NCBI RefSeq assembly: GCF_008041935.1
Contig: NZ_VKAC01000015.1
Location: forward strand, 50,690-114,689
DNA: 64,000 bases
Direction: 5' to 3'
Origin: Quadrisphaera setariae
Lineage (GTDB): Bacteria; Actinomycetota; Actinomycetes; Actinomycetales; Quadrisphaeraceae
Position 1 is the first letter of the stretch. Each line of letters opens with the position of its first letter. Below are positions 53,169 to 62,773 of the stretch, in pieces. Made by a program: the position numbers and the translations under genes. The notes under the pieces are model-generated. The model had not been told where the DNA came from. It worked only from the letters and a program-made list of their open reading frames with translations, and made no database searches.

Positions 53169-53199
53169 TTGACCGCCTGGGGCTGAGAGCGTTCACAAT
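53169..53199 (+). promoter_or_regulatory. chvE promoter with LacI-type operator
   Basis: TTGACC (53169-53174) and CACAAT (53194-53199), 19 bases apart. TGAGAGCGTTCACA (53184-53197) fits the LacI/CcpA-type consensus TGNNANCGNTNNCA at every fixed position and covers the spacer and -10, so a LacI-family repressor would block initiation. The rest of the 306-base gap (53041-53346) shows nothing else clear. Confidence 0.6.
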
Positions 53200-53346
53200 C
53201 GACCCCGCGCAGGAGACGCAGGCGCGGTGCAGCAGACACGCCCCGCCAGCCGCCTCCGAGCGCTCACCGCGCCCTCGAGGTGCGGTGCGAAGGCCACGCC
53301 CGGGCGCTGGAGCACGGGTGGGCCTCGAACGACAGAGAGGTACCGC

Positions 53347-54495
53347 GTGAACAAGCGTTTCGCACTCGTGGCCGTCGGAGCAGCCCTGGCCCTGGGCCTG
53401 TCGGCCTGCGGTGGTGGCGGCGCCGGCTCCACCGCTCCCGGGGAGTCCGCCACGAGCGCTGCTCCCGCCGACGTCACCGTGGGCGTCGCGATGCCCACGC
53501 AGACCTCTCAGCGCTGGATCGACGACGGCAACAACGTCAAGGCCGGCCTGGAGAAGCTCGGCTACAAGGTCGACCTGCAGTACGCCAACGACGACATCCC
53601 CACGCAGGTGTCGCAGCTCACCACGATGATCAACAACGGTGACAAGGTCCTCATCGTCGCCTCGATCGACGGCACCGCGCTGAGCAGCCAGCTCGCCGAC
53701 GCCGCCGCCGCCGGGATCAAGGTCATCTCGTACGACCGCCTGATCCGCGACACCGAGAACGTCGACTTCTACGTGTCGTTCGACAACTTCAAGGTCGGCG
53801 TGCAGCAGGGCAACTCCCTGCTCACGGGCCTGGGCCTCCTCAACGCCGACGGCTCGCCGAACCCCTCGGCCCCGGCCGGTCCGCTGAACGTCGAGCTGTT
53901 CGCCGGCTCGCTGGACGACAACAACGCGACCTTCTTCTACAAGGGCGCCATGTCCGTCCTGCAGCCGTACATCGACAAGGGCACCATCGTGATCCCGTCG
54001 AAGCAGACGGACATCTCCCAGATCGCCACCCAGCAGTGGAAGACGGACGTCGCGCAGAAGCGCATGGAGACCCTGCTCACCTCCTCCGACGCCAACATCA
54101 CCCTCAACGGGGTGCTGTCGCCCGCCGACATCGTGAGCCGCGGCATCATCACCGCGCTGACCAACGCCGGGTACGGCAGCGGCGGCAAGGCGTTCCCGAT
54201 CGTCACCGGGCAGGACGCTGACATCGACAACGTCAAGCTCATCAACGACGGCAAGCAGTACTCCACGATCTTCAAGGACACGCGCAAGCTCGCCGACGAG
54301 GCCATCAAGGTCACGGGTGACTACCTGTCCGGCAAGGAGCCGGAGGCGAACAACACCACGGACTACAACAACGGCAAGAAGGTCGTGCCGTCGTACCTCC
54401 TCGAGTCGACCGTCGTCACCAAGGACAACGTCAAGTCCGTCCTCGTCGACAGCGGCTACTACACGCAGGCCCAGGTCGACAAGGGTCAGAAGTAA
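53347..54495 (+). CDS. chvE: Multiple-monosaccharide ABC transporter binding lipoprotein
   Basis: 382 residues. Lipoprotein signal with lipobox LSAC (Cys21), a Gly/Ser/Ala linker, then a periplasmic-binding-protein type I fold: VTVGVAMPTQTSQRWIDDG, DKVLIVASIDGTALSSQLAD, VISYDRLIRDTENVDFYVSF, VELFAGSLDDNNATFFYKGA and PIVTGQDADIDNVKLI. ChvE-type proteins bind glucose, galactose, arabinose, xylose or fucose. GTG start after GAGAGG. The LacI-type operator in its promoter and the araD-like gene at the window end suggest L-arabinose or a related sugar (inference). Confidence 0.92.
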   Translation: MNKRFALVAVGAALALGLSACGGGGAGSTAPGESATSAAPADVTVGVAMPTQTSQRWIDDGNNVKAGLEKLGYKVDLQYANDDIPTQVSQLTTMINNGDKVLIVASIDGTALSSQLADAAAAGIKVISYDRLIRDTENVDFYVSFDNFKVGVQQGNSLLTGLGLLNADGSPNPSAPAGPLNVELFAGSLDDNNATFFYKGAMSVLQPYIDKGTIVIPSKQTDISQIATQQWKTDVAQKRMETLLTSSDANITLNGVLSPADIVSRGIITALTNAGYGSGGKAFPIVTGQDADIDNVKLINDGKQYSTIFKDTRKLADEAIKVTGDYLSGKEPEANNTTDYNNGKKVVPSYLLESTVVTKDNVKSVLVDSGYYTQAQVDKGQK

Positions 54496-54509
54496 CCCGA
54501 CCTCGCGTC

Positions 54510-54559
54510 GCAGCCGGCTGCTCCGCGCTCCCCACGGGGGGCGCGGGGCGGTCGGCTGC
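54510..54559 (+). other. Intercistronic stem-loop between chvE and the ATPase gene
   Basis: GCAGCCG (54510-54516) pairs with CGGCTGC (54553-54559), and the inside CCGCG/CGCGG segments pair too. It starts 15 bases after the chvE stop. It is probably an mRNA stabiliser or partial terminator that keeps binding-protein levels above those of the ATPase and permease. Confidence 0.5.
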
Positions 54560-54615
54560 CGCAGGGCACTGACCATGCGCCTAACAGGCGGGAGCACCAC
54601 GAGGTGGGCGGCACA

Positions 54616-56310
54616 GTGACGACGACCAGCAGCAGTCCCTCCAGCGACGTCATCCTGGAGATGCGCTCCATCACCAAGACCTTCCCGGGCGTCAAGGCCC
54701 TCTCCGACGTGACGCTCAAGGTGCGCCGGGGCGAGGTCCACGCGATCTGCGGCGAGAACGGCGCCGGCAAGTCGACCCTCATGAAGGTGCTGTCGGGCGT
54801 CTACCCGCACGGCACCTACGACGGCGACATCGTGTTCGAGGGCCAGGTCGCGCGCTTCAGCGGGATCAACGAGTCCGAGCACGCGGGCATCGTGATCATC
54901 CACCAGGAGCTCGCGCTGGTGCCCTACCTCTCCATCGCGGAGAACATCTTCCTGGGCAACGAGGTCAAGGGCCGCGGCGGTCTCATCGACTGGAACCGCG
55001 CCAACGGCGAGGCCGGCAAGCTGCTGCGCCGCGTCGGCCTCAAGGAGAACCCCACCACGCCCGTGGGCCAGCTGGGCGTGGGCAAGCAGCAGCTCGTGGA
55101 GATCGCGAAGGCGCTCACCAAGGACGTCAAGCTGCTCATCCTCGACGAGCCGACGGCCGCGCTCAACGACACCGACTCCGAGCACCTGCTCGGTCTCCTG
55201 CGCCAGCTGCAGGCCGAGGGCATCACCTGCATCATCATCAGCCACAAGCTCAACGAGATCATCTCGATCGCCCAGTCGACGACGATCATCCGCGACGGCA
55301 GGACGATCGAGACCCTCGACATCGCCTCCGGCGAGGTCACGCAGGAGCGGATCATCCGCGGCATGGTCGGCCGCGACCTGGAGAGCCGCTACCCCGAGCG
55401 CGAGAGCCACCCCGGCGAGGAGGTGCTGCGCGTGGAGGACTGGACGGTCGGCCACGCCACGCAGGACCGGCTCGTCGTGGAGGGCGCCAGCCTGTCCGTG
55501 CGCGCCGGTGAGGTCATCGGCATCGCCGGTCTCATGGGCGCCGGGCGCACCGAGCTGGCCATGAGCATCTTCGGGCGGTCCTACGGGCGCTACCTCGGCG
55601 GCCGCCTCTACAAGCGCGGCCAGCTGATCCAGGCGAGGAACGTGCGCGAGGCCATCAAGCACGGCATCGCCTACGCCACCGAGGACCGCAAGAAGTACGG
55701 CCTCAACCTCATCGACGACATCAAGCGCAACGTCTCCGCGGCGGCGCTGGACAAGCTCGCCGGTGGTGCGGGACTGGTGAACTCCCAGGAGGAGATCGCC
55801 GTCGCCGAGCGCTCGCGCAAGGACATGAACATCAAGGCCCCCACCGTGATGTCCGTGACCGGCAAGCTCTCGGGCGGCAACCAGCAGAAGGTCGTGCTGT
55901 CCAAGTGGATCTTCGCCGACCCGGACGTGCTCATCCTCGACGAGCCGACCCGCGGCATCGACGTGGGCGCCAAGTACGAGATCTACGTCATCATCAACAA
56001 GCTGGTGGCGGCGGGCAAGGCGGTCATCGTCATCTCCTCGGAGCTGCCCGAGCTGCTCGGCATCTGCGACCGCGTCTACACGCTGTCGCAGGGCCGGATC
56101 ACCGGTGACGTGCCGATCGCCCAGGCCACCCAGGAGCGCCTCATGGAGCTCATGACCCTCGAGCGCGTTCCCGTCCGCACAGGCGCTCCGGCTGACAGGG
56201 GGGCCACGGTGGGCACCTCCGGTGAGGCGCCCGTCGTCCCCGGCGCCCCCCAGCAGTCCGAGCAGTCGCGCTCGCCCATCTCCAGCCAGAACCCCGAGGA
56301 CCTCGCATGA
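54616..56310 (+). CDS. gguA: Multiple-monosaccharide ABC transporter ATPase (two ABC domains)
   Basis: 564 residues. First ABC domain (about 12-250): [20 protein letters not shown], Walker [10 protein letters not shown], a signature region reading [15 protein letters not shown], and [11 protein letters not shown]. Second domain (about 265-510): degenerate Walker [10 protein letters not shown], signature [14 protein letters not shown], and [14 protein letters not shown] second, non-canonical P-loop is normal for sugar CUT2 ATPases. A Ser/Pro/Gln tail of about 40 residues is variable. GTG 54616 is preferred because it gives the usual VTTT start; GTG 54604 is possible. The stop overlaps the permease ATG (ATGA). 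Confidence 0.92.
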   Translation: MTTTSSSPSSDVILEMRSITKTFPGVKALSDVTLKVRRGEVHAICGENGAGKSTLMKVLSGVYPHGTYDGDIVFEGQVARFSGINESEHAGIVIIHQELALVPYLSIAENIFLGNEVKGRGGLIDWNRANGEAGKLLRRVGLKENPTTPVGQLGVGKQQLVEIAKALTKDVKLLILDEPTAALNDTDSEHLLGLLRQLQAEGITCIIISHKLNEIISIAQSTTIIRDGRTIETLDIASGEVTQERIIRGMVGRDLESRYPERESHPGEEVLRVEDWTVGHATQDRLVVEGASLSVRAGEVIGIAGLMGAGRTELAMSIFGRSYGRYLGGRLYKRGQLIQARNVREAIKHGIAYATEDRKKYGLNLIDDIKRNVSAAALDKLAGGAGLVNSQEEIAVAERSRKDMNIKAPTVMSVTGKLSGGNQQKVVLSKWIFADPDVLILDEPTRGIDVGAKYEIYVIINKLVAAGKAVIVISSELPELLGICDRVYTLSQGRITGDVPIAQATQERLMELMTLERVPVRTGAPADRGATVGTSGEAPVVPGAPQQSEQSRSPISSQNPEDLA

Positions 56311-57530
56311 GCACCCAGGCCACCGCGCCCGCCCCGAGCGCGCCCCAGCCGAAGACCGGCAGCGCCAACCCGCTCGTCGCTCTGACGGCCAACCTGCGCC
56401 AGAGCGGCATCTACATCGCCTTCGTGCTGGTGGTGGCGCTGTTCGCGGTGCTCACCGACGGCCAGAGCCTGGCCGCGCGCAACGTCTCCACGATCGTCAC
56501 GCAGTACGCCTACGTGCTGGTGCTGGCCATCGGCATGCTCATCGTCATCGTCGCCGGGCACATCGACCTGTCGGTCGGCTCCGTCCTGGCGGTGGTGGGT
56601 GCGGTGGCCGCCCGCCTCGCCATCACCTACGGCCAGCCGTGGTGGGTCGCCGCGCTCGCCGGCCTCGCCGTGGGCGTCGTCATCGGCGCCTGGCAGGGCT
56701 TCTGGGTGGCCTACGTGGGCGTGCCGGCGTTCATCGTGACGCTGGCGGGCATGCTCCTCTTCCGCGGCCTGGACTACCTGGTCCTGGAGAACATCTCGCT
56801 GTCGGGCTTCCCGCAGTCGTACCAGAACCTCGCCAACGGCTACCTCAACGGCCTCATGGGCGGCTACGGGTACGACGCCTTCACCCTGCTCATCGGGGCG
56901 CTGGCCGTGGCCGGCTTCGTCGCGCAGCAGCTGCGCACCCGCCGGGCCCGCATCAAGTACCAGCAGGTCGTCGAGGCGCTGCCGGTGCTGCTCCTGAAGA
57001 TCGTCGTCGTGGGTGCCGTCGTCATGTGGTTCGCCTACCAGCTCGCCACCGCCCGCGGCCTGCCGATCGTCCTCATCACCCTCGCCGTGCTGATCATGGC
57101 GTACGCCGTCATCACCAAGTCGACGGTGTTCGGGCGCCAGGTCTACGCCATCGGCGGAAACCTGTCCGCGGCGATGCTGTCCGGCGTCAACGTCCGGAAG
57201 GTCAACTTCTGGATCTTCGTCAACATGGGCTTCCTCGCCGGTGTGGCGGGCGTCATCTTCTCCGCGTACACCAACGGCGCCCAGCCGGCCGCCGGCACCG
57301 GCGCTGAGCTCGACGCCATCGCGGCGGCCTTCATCGGCGGCGCCGCCGTCACCGGCGGCGTCGGCACGATCGTCGGCGCCATGGTCGGTGGTCTGCTCGT
57401 CGCCGTCATCAACAACGGCATGATCATCCTGGGTCTCGGGCAGCAGTGGCAGTTCATCATCCGCGGCCTCGTGCTGCTGCTGGCCGTCGCCTTCGACGTC
57501 TACAACAAGCGGCGCTCCGGCACCCGCTGA
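56307..57530 (+). CDS. gguB: Multiple-monosaccharide ABC transporter permease
   Basis: 407 residues with about ten membrane helices. CUT2 signatures: [20 protein letters not shown] near helix 3, [20 protein letters not shown], and [20 protein letters not shown] near the end. It forms the homodimeric channel for the ChvE-GguA system. Its start overlaps the ATPase stop by four bases. Two hairpins terminate the operon. Confidence 0.93.
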   Translation: MSTQATAPAPSAPQPKTGSANPLVALTANLRQSGIYIAFVLVVALFAVLTDGQSLAARNVSTIVTQYAYVLVLAIGMLIVIVAGHIDLSVGSVLAVVGAVAARLAITYGQPWWVAALAGLAVGVVIGAWQGFWVAYVGVPAFIVTLAGMLLFRGLDYLVLENISLSGFPQSYQNLANGYLNGLMGGYGYDAFTLLIGALAVAGFVAQQLRTRRARIKYQQVVEALPVLLLKIVVVGAVVMWFAYQLATARGLPIVLITLAVLIMAYAVITKSTVFGRQVYAIGGNLSAAMLSGVNVRKVNFWIFVNMGFLAGVAGVIFSAYTNGAQPAAGTGAELDAIAAAFIGGAAVTGGVGTIVGAMVGGLLVAVINNGMIILGLGQQWQFIIRGLVLLLAVAFDVYNKRRSGTR

Positions 57531-57538
57531 CACCCCCG

Positions 57539-57567
57539 CCCGCCGGTCGGCCCAGCTGACCGGCGGG
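57539..57567 (+). terminator. First hairpin after the sugar transporter operon
   Basis: CCCGCCGGTC (57539-57548) and GACCGGCGGG (57558-57567), 10-bp stem and 9-base loop, eight bases after the permease stop. Confidence 0.75.
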
Positions 57568-57586
57568 ACCAGCAGGACGACGACGA

Positions 57587-57612
57587 AGGGCCCCGGCCGA
57601 TGCCGGGGCCCT
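57587..57612. terminator. Second, bidirectional hairpin between convergent genes
   Basis: AGGGCCCCGGC (57587-57597), loop CGAT, GCCGGGGCCCT (57602-57612), a perfect 11-bp stem. It can serve both the transporter operon and the convergent phosphatase gene. Confidence 0.8.
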
Positions 57613-57668
57613 CCGTCGTCCCCGCGCCCCGGCGCGTCGGGAGCGGGTCGGGCGCAGGGCGGGCGACG

Positions 57669-59504
57669 TCAGACGAGCGTGCGGTGGTGCGTGCGCCGCA
57701 GCGTGCGGCCGGAGGCGTCCACGCGCACGTGGTCGACCTCCAGCCGGGCGCTGCGGCCCTCCAGCACCACCGTCATGACGCCGTTGTCGAACCAGGGACC
57801 CTCCTCGACCTCCCACGACGCCGGCGGGCGCGCCACCCCCGCGGAGCGGGCCAGCAGCGCCGCCAGCGCCCGGACGGGCCGCACGTCGGCCAGGCGGTTG
57901 GCCACCCGCAGCGCGGGCTTCAGCGGGTTGCGGAACGGCGACATCACCAGCTGGTGGACGGCCGTGGGGCTGCCGACGACGCCGTCGAGCTGCGCCCGGG
58001 CCGTGTAGCTGCAGTGCACGTCGCCGGACAGCAGGAGCACCGTCGCCGGTGGTCTCGAGGCCGACGCGACGCGCGCCAGGAGCCGCAGGAGGTCGTGCAG
58101 GGACGTGCCGAACGCCGCCCAGTGCTCGAGGTCGATCGCCTGCCGCAGCGCCTCGCCCGGCCCCCTCAGCCACCGGCCCCACCGCCCCCGCACCACGGCC
58201 TCGTTCCAGGCCTCCACGTCGGAGAAGGCGGGCACCATGAGCGCGGGCAGCGTGCTGGCCAGCAGCAGGTGGTCGACGGGGGCCTCCGGCTGCGCCCGCT
58301 CCTGCACCCACGCCCACTCGGCGTCGTCGAGGATGGCGCGGTTCCCCGGGTCGAGGCGCCGCGAGCAGCGGCAGTCCACCGCCACCAGCCGCACGCCACC
58401 GCCGGTGCCGTCGTCGGCCGTGCCGTCCGTGGCGGTGCGGCCGAAGTCGCGGACGTAGCTCCACCGGGCGGTGTCGGGCTCTGCGTCGGCGCGCTCGGCG
58501 TAGTCGTCGAGGAGGGCGCTGCGCGCGTCGTCGTCCTCAGCGGCGGTGATGGCCGCCAGCAGCTGCTCGCGGTCGAGCTCGGCCGGGCTGAGGTTGCCGA
58601 GGTGCTGGTAGACCCAGTAGCTGCCCAGGGCGCCCCGCACGCGGTCGTCGAACCAGGGCTTGCGCCTCATCTCCTCGCGCCACGCCTGGGAGGTGTTCCA
58701 GTCGTCGCGCAGGTCGTGGTCGTCCAGGAGCATGCAGGTGGGCACAGTCGAGAGCAGCCAGCGCACCGGGGGAGCGCTCCAGCTCTCGGTGTACAGCCAC
58801 GTGTACTCCTCGAACGTGCAGATCTCCTCGGCCACCTCGGGGTGGTCGGCCACGTCGGGGTCCCGGCGGGCGGTCTCCAGCCGCTCGCGGATCGGCTCGG
58901 ACGGCTCGTCGGCGTAGAGCTGGTCACCGAGCATCAGCAGCACGTCGGGCGGCTCCAGCGCCGGCCCGTCGGACGGCGGGAACGCCATCCGGTGCGCCAG
59001 CTCCACCAGCGCGTCCGGCCCCACGGCCGCCACCCCGGCGGCGTCCAGGGGCTCCGAGCGGCGGCAGGAGCCGAACGCCAGGCGCAGCCTCCCGTCAGAG
59101 CGCGCCGTGCGCACCGCGCTCGGGGGGAAGGCGGCCAGCTCGGCGTCGGGGCTGACCGGCGGCCACACCCGGCGCGCGGCGGGCGGGTGGGCGGCTCCGG
59201 GCGCGACGGGTTCCGCGAGGTGCACGGTGTACGGCAGCTCCGAGGCCTCCGGGAGCCCCCGCACGACGAGGATGGCGTAGTGGTGCCCGTGGACGCCCCA
59301 GGTGCTGCCCGATGCCGTCACGGGGGCGTCCAGCACCCCGCCGCCCACCTCCACGCAGACCGTGCACGGCCCGCTCGTCTCGAACCACAGCGTCGCGCTC
59401 GTGGCGTCGACGTGGCGGAGCATGGGGCCGAGCACCAGCTCGGGCACGGCCCCGCTCCTCGAGCCGTGAGCCGGCGCGCCGCCAGCAGGACCGTCAGCAG
59501 TCAC
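57669..59504 (-). CDS. PhoD-like metallophosphatase (alkaline phosphatase D family)
   Basis: 611 residues. An N-terminal fibronectin-like segment (LVLGPMLRHVDATSATLWFE, about 20-120) precedes the metallophosphatase core: LRLAFGSCRR, VLLMLGDQLYADE, TCMLLDDHDLRDDWN and VLLLSGDVHCSYTARAQL, which supply the Asp, Asn and His metal ligands. No signal peptide or Tat motif is seen, so unlike classical PhoD it may be cytosolic. The substrate is unknown. The GTG start fits a GATGAT -10 on the minus strand (59511-59516), six bases upstream, within the short gap after disA. Confidence 0.88.
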   Translation of the reverse strand: MTADGPAGGAPAHGSRSGAVPELVLGPMLRHVDATSATLWFETSGPCTVCVEVGGGVLDAPVTASGSTWGVHGHHYAILVVRGLPEASELPYTVHLAEPVAPGAAHPPAARRVWPPVSPDAELAAFPPSAVRTARSDGRLRLAFGSCRRSEPLDAAGVAAVGPDALVELAHRMAFPPSDGPALEPPDVLLMLGDQLYADEPSEPIRERLETARRDPDVADHPEVAEEICTFEEYTWLYTESWSAPPVRWLLSTVPTCMLLDDHDLRDDWNTSQAWREEMRRKPWFDDRVRGALGSYWVYQHLGNLSPAELDREQLLAAITAAEDDDARSALLDDYAERADAEPDTARWSYVRDFGRTATDGTADDGTGGGVRLVAVDCRCSRRLDPGNRAILDDAEWAWVQERAQPEAPVDHLLLASTLPALMVPAFSDVEAWNEAVVRGRWGRWLRGPGEALRQAIDLEHWAAFGTSLHDLLRLLARVASASRPPATVLLLSGDVHCSYTARAQLDGVVGSPTAVHQLVMSPFRNPLKPALRVANRLADVRPVRALAALLARSAGVARPPASWEVEEGPWFDNGVMTVVLEGRSARLEVDHVRVDASGRTLRRTHHRTLV

Positions 59505-59510
59505 GCCCCG

Positions 59511-59516
59511 ATCATC
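59511..59516 (-). promoter_or_regulatory. -10 box of leaderless promoter, PhoD-like gene
   Basis: GATGAT on the minus strand, six bases before the GTG at 59504 and just after the disA stop. Confidence 0.4.
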
Positions 59517-59542
59517 TCCCGGCCGCGCCGGGAGCACCCGCT

Positions 59543-60643
59543 CTAGACGTAGCGCTCGAGGATGCTGGACTCGGCCAGGCGCGAGAGGCCCTCGCGGACG
59601 GCGCGCGCCCGGTGCTCCCCGACCCCGCCGACACCCATGAGGTCGTCGGTGCTGGCGGCCAGCAGCTTCTGCAGGCCGTCGTAGTGGGTGACGAGCCTCT
59701 CGACGACGACGGCGGGCAGGCGGGGCACCTTCGAGAGCAGCCGGTAGCCGCGCGGGGAGGCGGGGGAGTCGAGGGTGTCACCGTCGCCGAGGAGTCCCAG
59801 CACCCGCGAGAGCGCCTCGAGGTCCACCAGTCGCGAGTCGGTGAGGGCCGACAGGTCCTCCAGGACGCCCTGCACGGAGCGGCCGGTGCGCACGGTGGTC
59901 TCGCTGCCCGCCGGGCCGGTGAGGTAGTCGCGCACCACCAGCTCGCGGTCTCCGCCGATGCCGCTCACCAGCTCGTCGAGCTGCAGCGAGAGCAGGCGGC
60001 CGTCGGCGCCCAGCTCCACCACGTAGCCGGAGATCTCCGCGGAGATCCGGCGCACCATCTCGAGGCGCTGCAGCACGCTGGCGACGTCGCGCAGGGTGAC
60101 CAGGTCCTCGATCTCGAGGGCCGACAGCGTGCCGGTGACCTCGTCGAGGCGGGAGCGGTAGCGCTCCAGGGTGGCCAGGGCCTGGTTGGCGCGGGCGAGG
60201 ATCGAGTCCGAGCCCTCCACCACGTGCCGGCGCGAGCCCACGTAGAGCGCCACGATGTTCATCGAGGCGCTCACGGACACCACTGGCAGGCCGGTCTGCT
60301 TGGCGGTCCGCTCGGCGGTGCGGTGGCGGGTGCCGGACTCGCTCGTCTCGATGGACGGGTCGGGCACCAGCTGGACCGCGGCGCGCACGATGCGGGTCAC
60401 GGCCCGGTCGCAGACGATGGCGCCGTCCATCTTCGCCAGCTCCCGCAGGCGGGTGGCCGAGAAGTCGACGTCGAGGTTGAAGCCGCCCGTGCAGAGCTGC
60501 TCGACGGTCGCGTCGTGCCCGAGGACGACGAGCGCGCCGGTGCGCCCGCGCAGGATGCGCTCCAGGCCGTCTCGCAGCGCCGTGCCCGGGGCCACGACGG
60601 CCAGCGTGGCCCGCAGGAGGGCTTCCTCCTCGCGCTCGTCCAC
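59543..60643 (-). CDS. disA: Diadenylate cyclase / DNA integrity scanning protein
   Basis: 366 residues. The DAC domain (about 10-150) has both catalytic motifs, DGA (73-75) and the RHR of GTRHRTAER (106-108). A helical linker (about 160-290) leads to a C-terminal helix-hairpin-helix DNA-binding domain ([20 protein letters not shown]). It makes cyclic di-AMP and scans DNA. The GTG start is set by TAGACT on the minus strand (60650-60655), six bases upstream. It follows radA, as in most actinobacteria. Confidence 0.95.
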   Translation of the reverse strand: MDEREEEALLRATLAVVAPGTALRDGLERILRGRTGALVVLGHDATVEQLCTGGFNLDVDFSATRLRELAKMDGAIVCDRAVTRIVRAAVQLVPDPSIETSESGTRHRTAERTAKQTGLPVVSVSASMNIVALYVGSRRHVVEGSDSILARANQALATLERYRSRLDEVTGTLSALEIEDLVTLRDVASVLQRLEMVRRISAEISGYVVELGADGRLLSLQLDELVSGIGGDRELVVRDYLTGPAGSETTVRTGRSVQGVLEDLSALTDSRLVDLEALSRVLGLLGDGDTLDSPASPRGYRLLSKVPRLPAVVVERLVTHYDGLQKLLAASTDDLMGVGGVGEHRARAVREGLSRLAESSILERYV

Positions 60644-60649
60644 GCGGGG

Positions 60650-60655
60650 AGTCTA
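60650..60655 (-). promoter_or_regulatory. -10 box of leaderless promoter, disA
   Basis: TAGACT on the minus strand, six bases before the GTG at 60643. Confidence 0.5.
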
Positions 60656-60710
60656 GGGGGAGGCGCCCGAGGGGTCCGTCCCGGCGGCGCGGGACCGCCC
60701 GTGCGCCGAC

Positions 60711-60733
60711 CGCCCCCAGCCCCGGCGGGGGCG
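60711..60733 (-). terminator. Hairpin after radA
   Basis: CGCCCCC (60711-60717) and GGGGGCG (60727-60733), 16 bases downstream of the radA stop on the minus strand. A second stem (60678-60683 with 60690-60695) follows before the disA promoter. Confidence 0.5.
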
Positions 60734-60748
60734 GGAGGCCGGGAGCGG

Positions 60749-62173
60749 TCAGCTGGGGAGCAGGCTGCGCACGGCCTCGCCGAGCGAGCCCACCACCTCG
60801 AGGCGGGCGGCGCGGCGCGTGCGCTCGTCCACCAGCTCGGCGGCGCCGGGAGGCACGAGCAGGCGGGTGTGCCCGAGGCGCACCGCCTCCGCGGCGCGGG
60901 CCTGGAGCATGGGCACGGCGCGCACGTCACCGGACAGCGCCACCTCGCCGAGGGCGGCGACGTCCGCCGGCAGCGCCCGGTCCGTGGCGGCCGACGCGAT
61001 CGCCAGGCACACCGCGAGGTCCGCGCCCGGGTCGGCCAGCCGCATGCCGCCGGCGGAGGAGACGTAGAGCTCCTTCGCGTGCACCGCCACGCGGGCGTGC
61101 CGCTCGGTGACGGCGGTGAGCATGGCCGTGCGCGCGCTGTCGAGGCCGGAGACGGCCCGCCGCGGCACCGGCGCCTGCGTGGGGGCGACCAGCGCCTGCA
61201 CCTCCGCCAGCAGCGCCCGGCGACCCTCCACGGTGATGGTGGTGCAGGTGCCCGGCACCGGGTCGGTGCGCGTGCCGCGGAAGAGGGCGCTGGGGTCGGG
61301 CACCTCGCGGAGCCCGGTGTCGGTCTGCTCGAAGCACGCGACCTCGTCGGCCGGGCCGTAGCGGTTCTTCACGGCCCGCAGCAGCCGCAGCGCCGTGTGG
61401 CGGTCGCCCTCGAGGGTCAGCGTCGTGTCGACGAGGTGCTCCAGCGACCGCGGTCCGGCCACGGTCGTCTCCTTGGTGACCTGGCCGACCAGGCAGACCG
61501 GCAGACCGCGCTCCTTGGCGAGCCGGGTGAGCGCCCCGGCCACCGCCATGACCTGCGAGACGCCTCCGGGGCGGCCCTCCACCTCCGAGGAGGAGACGGT
61601 CTGCACCGAGTCGACCACCAGCAGGGCGAGCCGCTCGGAGGACGCGGTGAGCTGCTCGACGTGGCCGAGCACGGCGCCGAGGTCGGTGTCGTCGGCGAGC
61701 AGCAGCGACTCCGAGCGGGCGCCGGTGCGGCGCGCGCGCACGGCGATCTGCTCCACGGACTCCTCGGCGGAGACGTAGAGCACCACCGCTCCCGGGCCGG
61801 AGGCAGCGGCGACGGCGTCGGCCACCGCGAGGAGGAGGGTGCTCTTGCCCGCGCCCGGCTCACCGGCCAGCAGGAGCACCTGGCCCGGCACCAGCCCGCC
61901 GCCGACCACCCTGTCGACCTCGGCCAGGCCCGTGCGCAGGCGCTGCAGGCGCCCGGTGGTCACCACCTCGCTGGCGCGGCGGGCCGCCCGGACGGGGGCG
62001 GCGGGGGCGGGTGCCCCGGCCCCGCGGGGCGCGGCGGACAGCAGGGGGGCGGTCTCGGTCAGGGAGCCCCACGCCTGGCACTGCCCGCAGCGGCCCACCC
62101 AGCGGGGGGTGGTCCAGCCGCACTCCGCGCAGCGGTGCTCGGCGCGGGGCGCTCGGGTGGTGCGGGTGCTCAC
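60749..62173 (-). CDS. radA: DNA repair protein RadA (Sms)
   Basis: 474 residues. A C4 zinc finger (Cys15, Cys18, Cys29, Cys32), a RecA-like ATPase with Walker A GEPGAGKST (104-112), the RadA-specific KNRYG motif (KNRFG in most relatives) and a C-terminal Lon-protease-like domain (about 290-470). It drives branch migration of recombination intermediates. The GTG start fits TAGCGT on the minus strand (62181-62186), seven bases upstream; an earlier in-frame start at 62203 would place codons across that box. Confidence 0.95.
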   Translation of the reverse strand: MSTRTTRAPRAEHRCAECGWTTPRWVGRCGQCQAWGSLTETAPLLSAAPRGAGAPAPAAPVRAARRASEVVTTGRLQRLRTGLAEVDRVVGGGLVPGQVLLLAGEPGAGKSTLLLAVADAVAAASGPGAVVLYVSAEESVEQIAVRARRTGARSESLLLADDTDLGAVLGHVEQLTASSERLALLVVDSVQTVSSSEVEGRPGGVSQVMAVAGALTRLAKERGLPVCLVGQVTKETTVAGPRSLEHLVDTTLTLEGDRHTALRLLRAVKNRYGPADEVACFEQTDTGLREVPDPSALFRGTRTDPVPGTCTTITVEGRRALLAEVQALVAPTQAPVPRRAVSGLDSARTAMLTAVTERHARVAVHAKELYVSSAGGMRLADPGADLAVCLAIASAATDRALPADVAALGEVALSGDVRAVPMLQARAAEAVRLGHTRLLVPPGAAELVDERTRRAARLEVVGSLGEAVRSLLPS

Positions 62174-62180
62174 GGACGTG

Positions 62181-62186
62181 ACGCTA
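62181..62186 (-). promoter_or_regulatory. -10 box of leaderless promoter, radA
   Basis: TAGCGT on the minus strand, seven bases before the GTG at 62173. Confidence 0.5.
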
Positions 62187-62235
62187 GGCGCTGCCACCGA
62201 CACCGCTCGTCACCACCGGGACGACGACGGGGGGC

Positions 62236-62260
62236 GGCCGGCGGCGGTCGGCCGCCGGCC
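62236..62260 (-). terminator. Hairpin after the small membrane protein gene
   Basis: GGCCGGCGG (62236-62244) and CCGCCGGCC (62252-62260), 9-bp stem, 21 bases past the stop of the gene at 62282 on the minus strand. Confidence 0.6.
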
Positions 62261-62281
62261 GTCGGTCGAGCTGCCGGTCGG

Positions 62282-62659
62282 TCAGTAGGCGTTCGGGTAC
62301 GCCGAGGCGAAGCCGTGCATGGCCAGCAGCACCACGGCGCCCACGAAGCCCGCGGTGGTGGGGGCGATCGCGAGGATGAGCATCGCGATCTCCTTGGTGC
62401 GGGCGTACAGGAAGCCCGAGGCGACCGCCATGACCAGCAGCCCGACCACGGAGATGCCGAAGGCCTGCCAGGCCTGGTCGAGCGTGGTGCCGTCCAGGTC
62501 GCTCGGCGGGGCGATGCCCGCGGGGACGATCGTGGCCAGGACCGTGCCGCCGAGGAACAGCAGGAACAGGGCCACGGAGGCCGGGGACAGGATGGGCTTG
62601 CGGATGGCGCCGCGCCCCGGGGGGCCCGGGCGGCGCGTCTCGGCGTGCGTGCTGCTCAT
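62282..62659 (-). CDS. Hypothetical small membrane protein
   Basis: 125 residues, ATG start. Three predicted membrane helices: about 27-48 (SVALFLLFLGGTVLATIVPA), 67-86 (FGISVVGLLVMAVASGFLYA) and 92-115. A basic N-terminal tail ([14 protein letters not shown]) is cytosolic. I do not recognise the family. It lies upstream of radA on the same strand, separated by a hairpin, and is divergent from the LacI regulator. Confidence 0.72.
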   Translation of the reverse strand: MSSTHAETRRPGPPGRGAIRKPILSPASVALFLLFLGGTVLATIVPAGIAPPSDLDGTTLDQAWQAFGISVVGLLVMAVASGFLYARTKEIAMLILAIAPTTAGFVGAVVLLAMHGFASAYPNAY

Positions 62660-62773
62660 GGGCGTCACTGTGCTCTGCGCCGCTGCTGCGCGCCAGCCCC
62701 CACGCCCTACCATCGCTCCTCCCCGGTCCGGGGTCGCCGAGCGGCGGCGGGCGGGGCTGGCGAGGAGGTGGCG

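Noticed and set aside
53041..55662. N-terminal extension of mutY by more than 870 codons on the minus strand
   Set aside because: It is antisense to chvE and gguA. The MutY fold is complete from the GTG at 53040.
57531..57668. Insertion-sequence end or attachment site suggested by two close inverted repeats
   Set aside because: The repeats are two independent hairpins at a convergent gene junction, with no flanking direct repeats or transposase or integrase remnants.
59312..62770. Long open frame on the plus strand upstream of and in frame with the LacI regulator
   Set aside because: It runs antisense through disA and radA and encodes Gly/His/Arg-rich low complexity. The real gene begins at the ribosome site near 62768.
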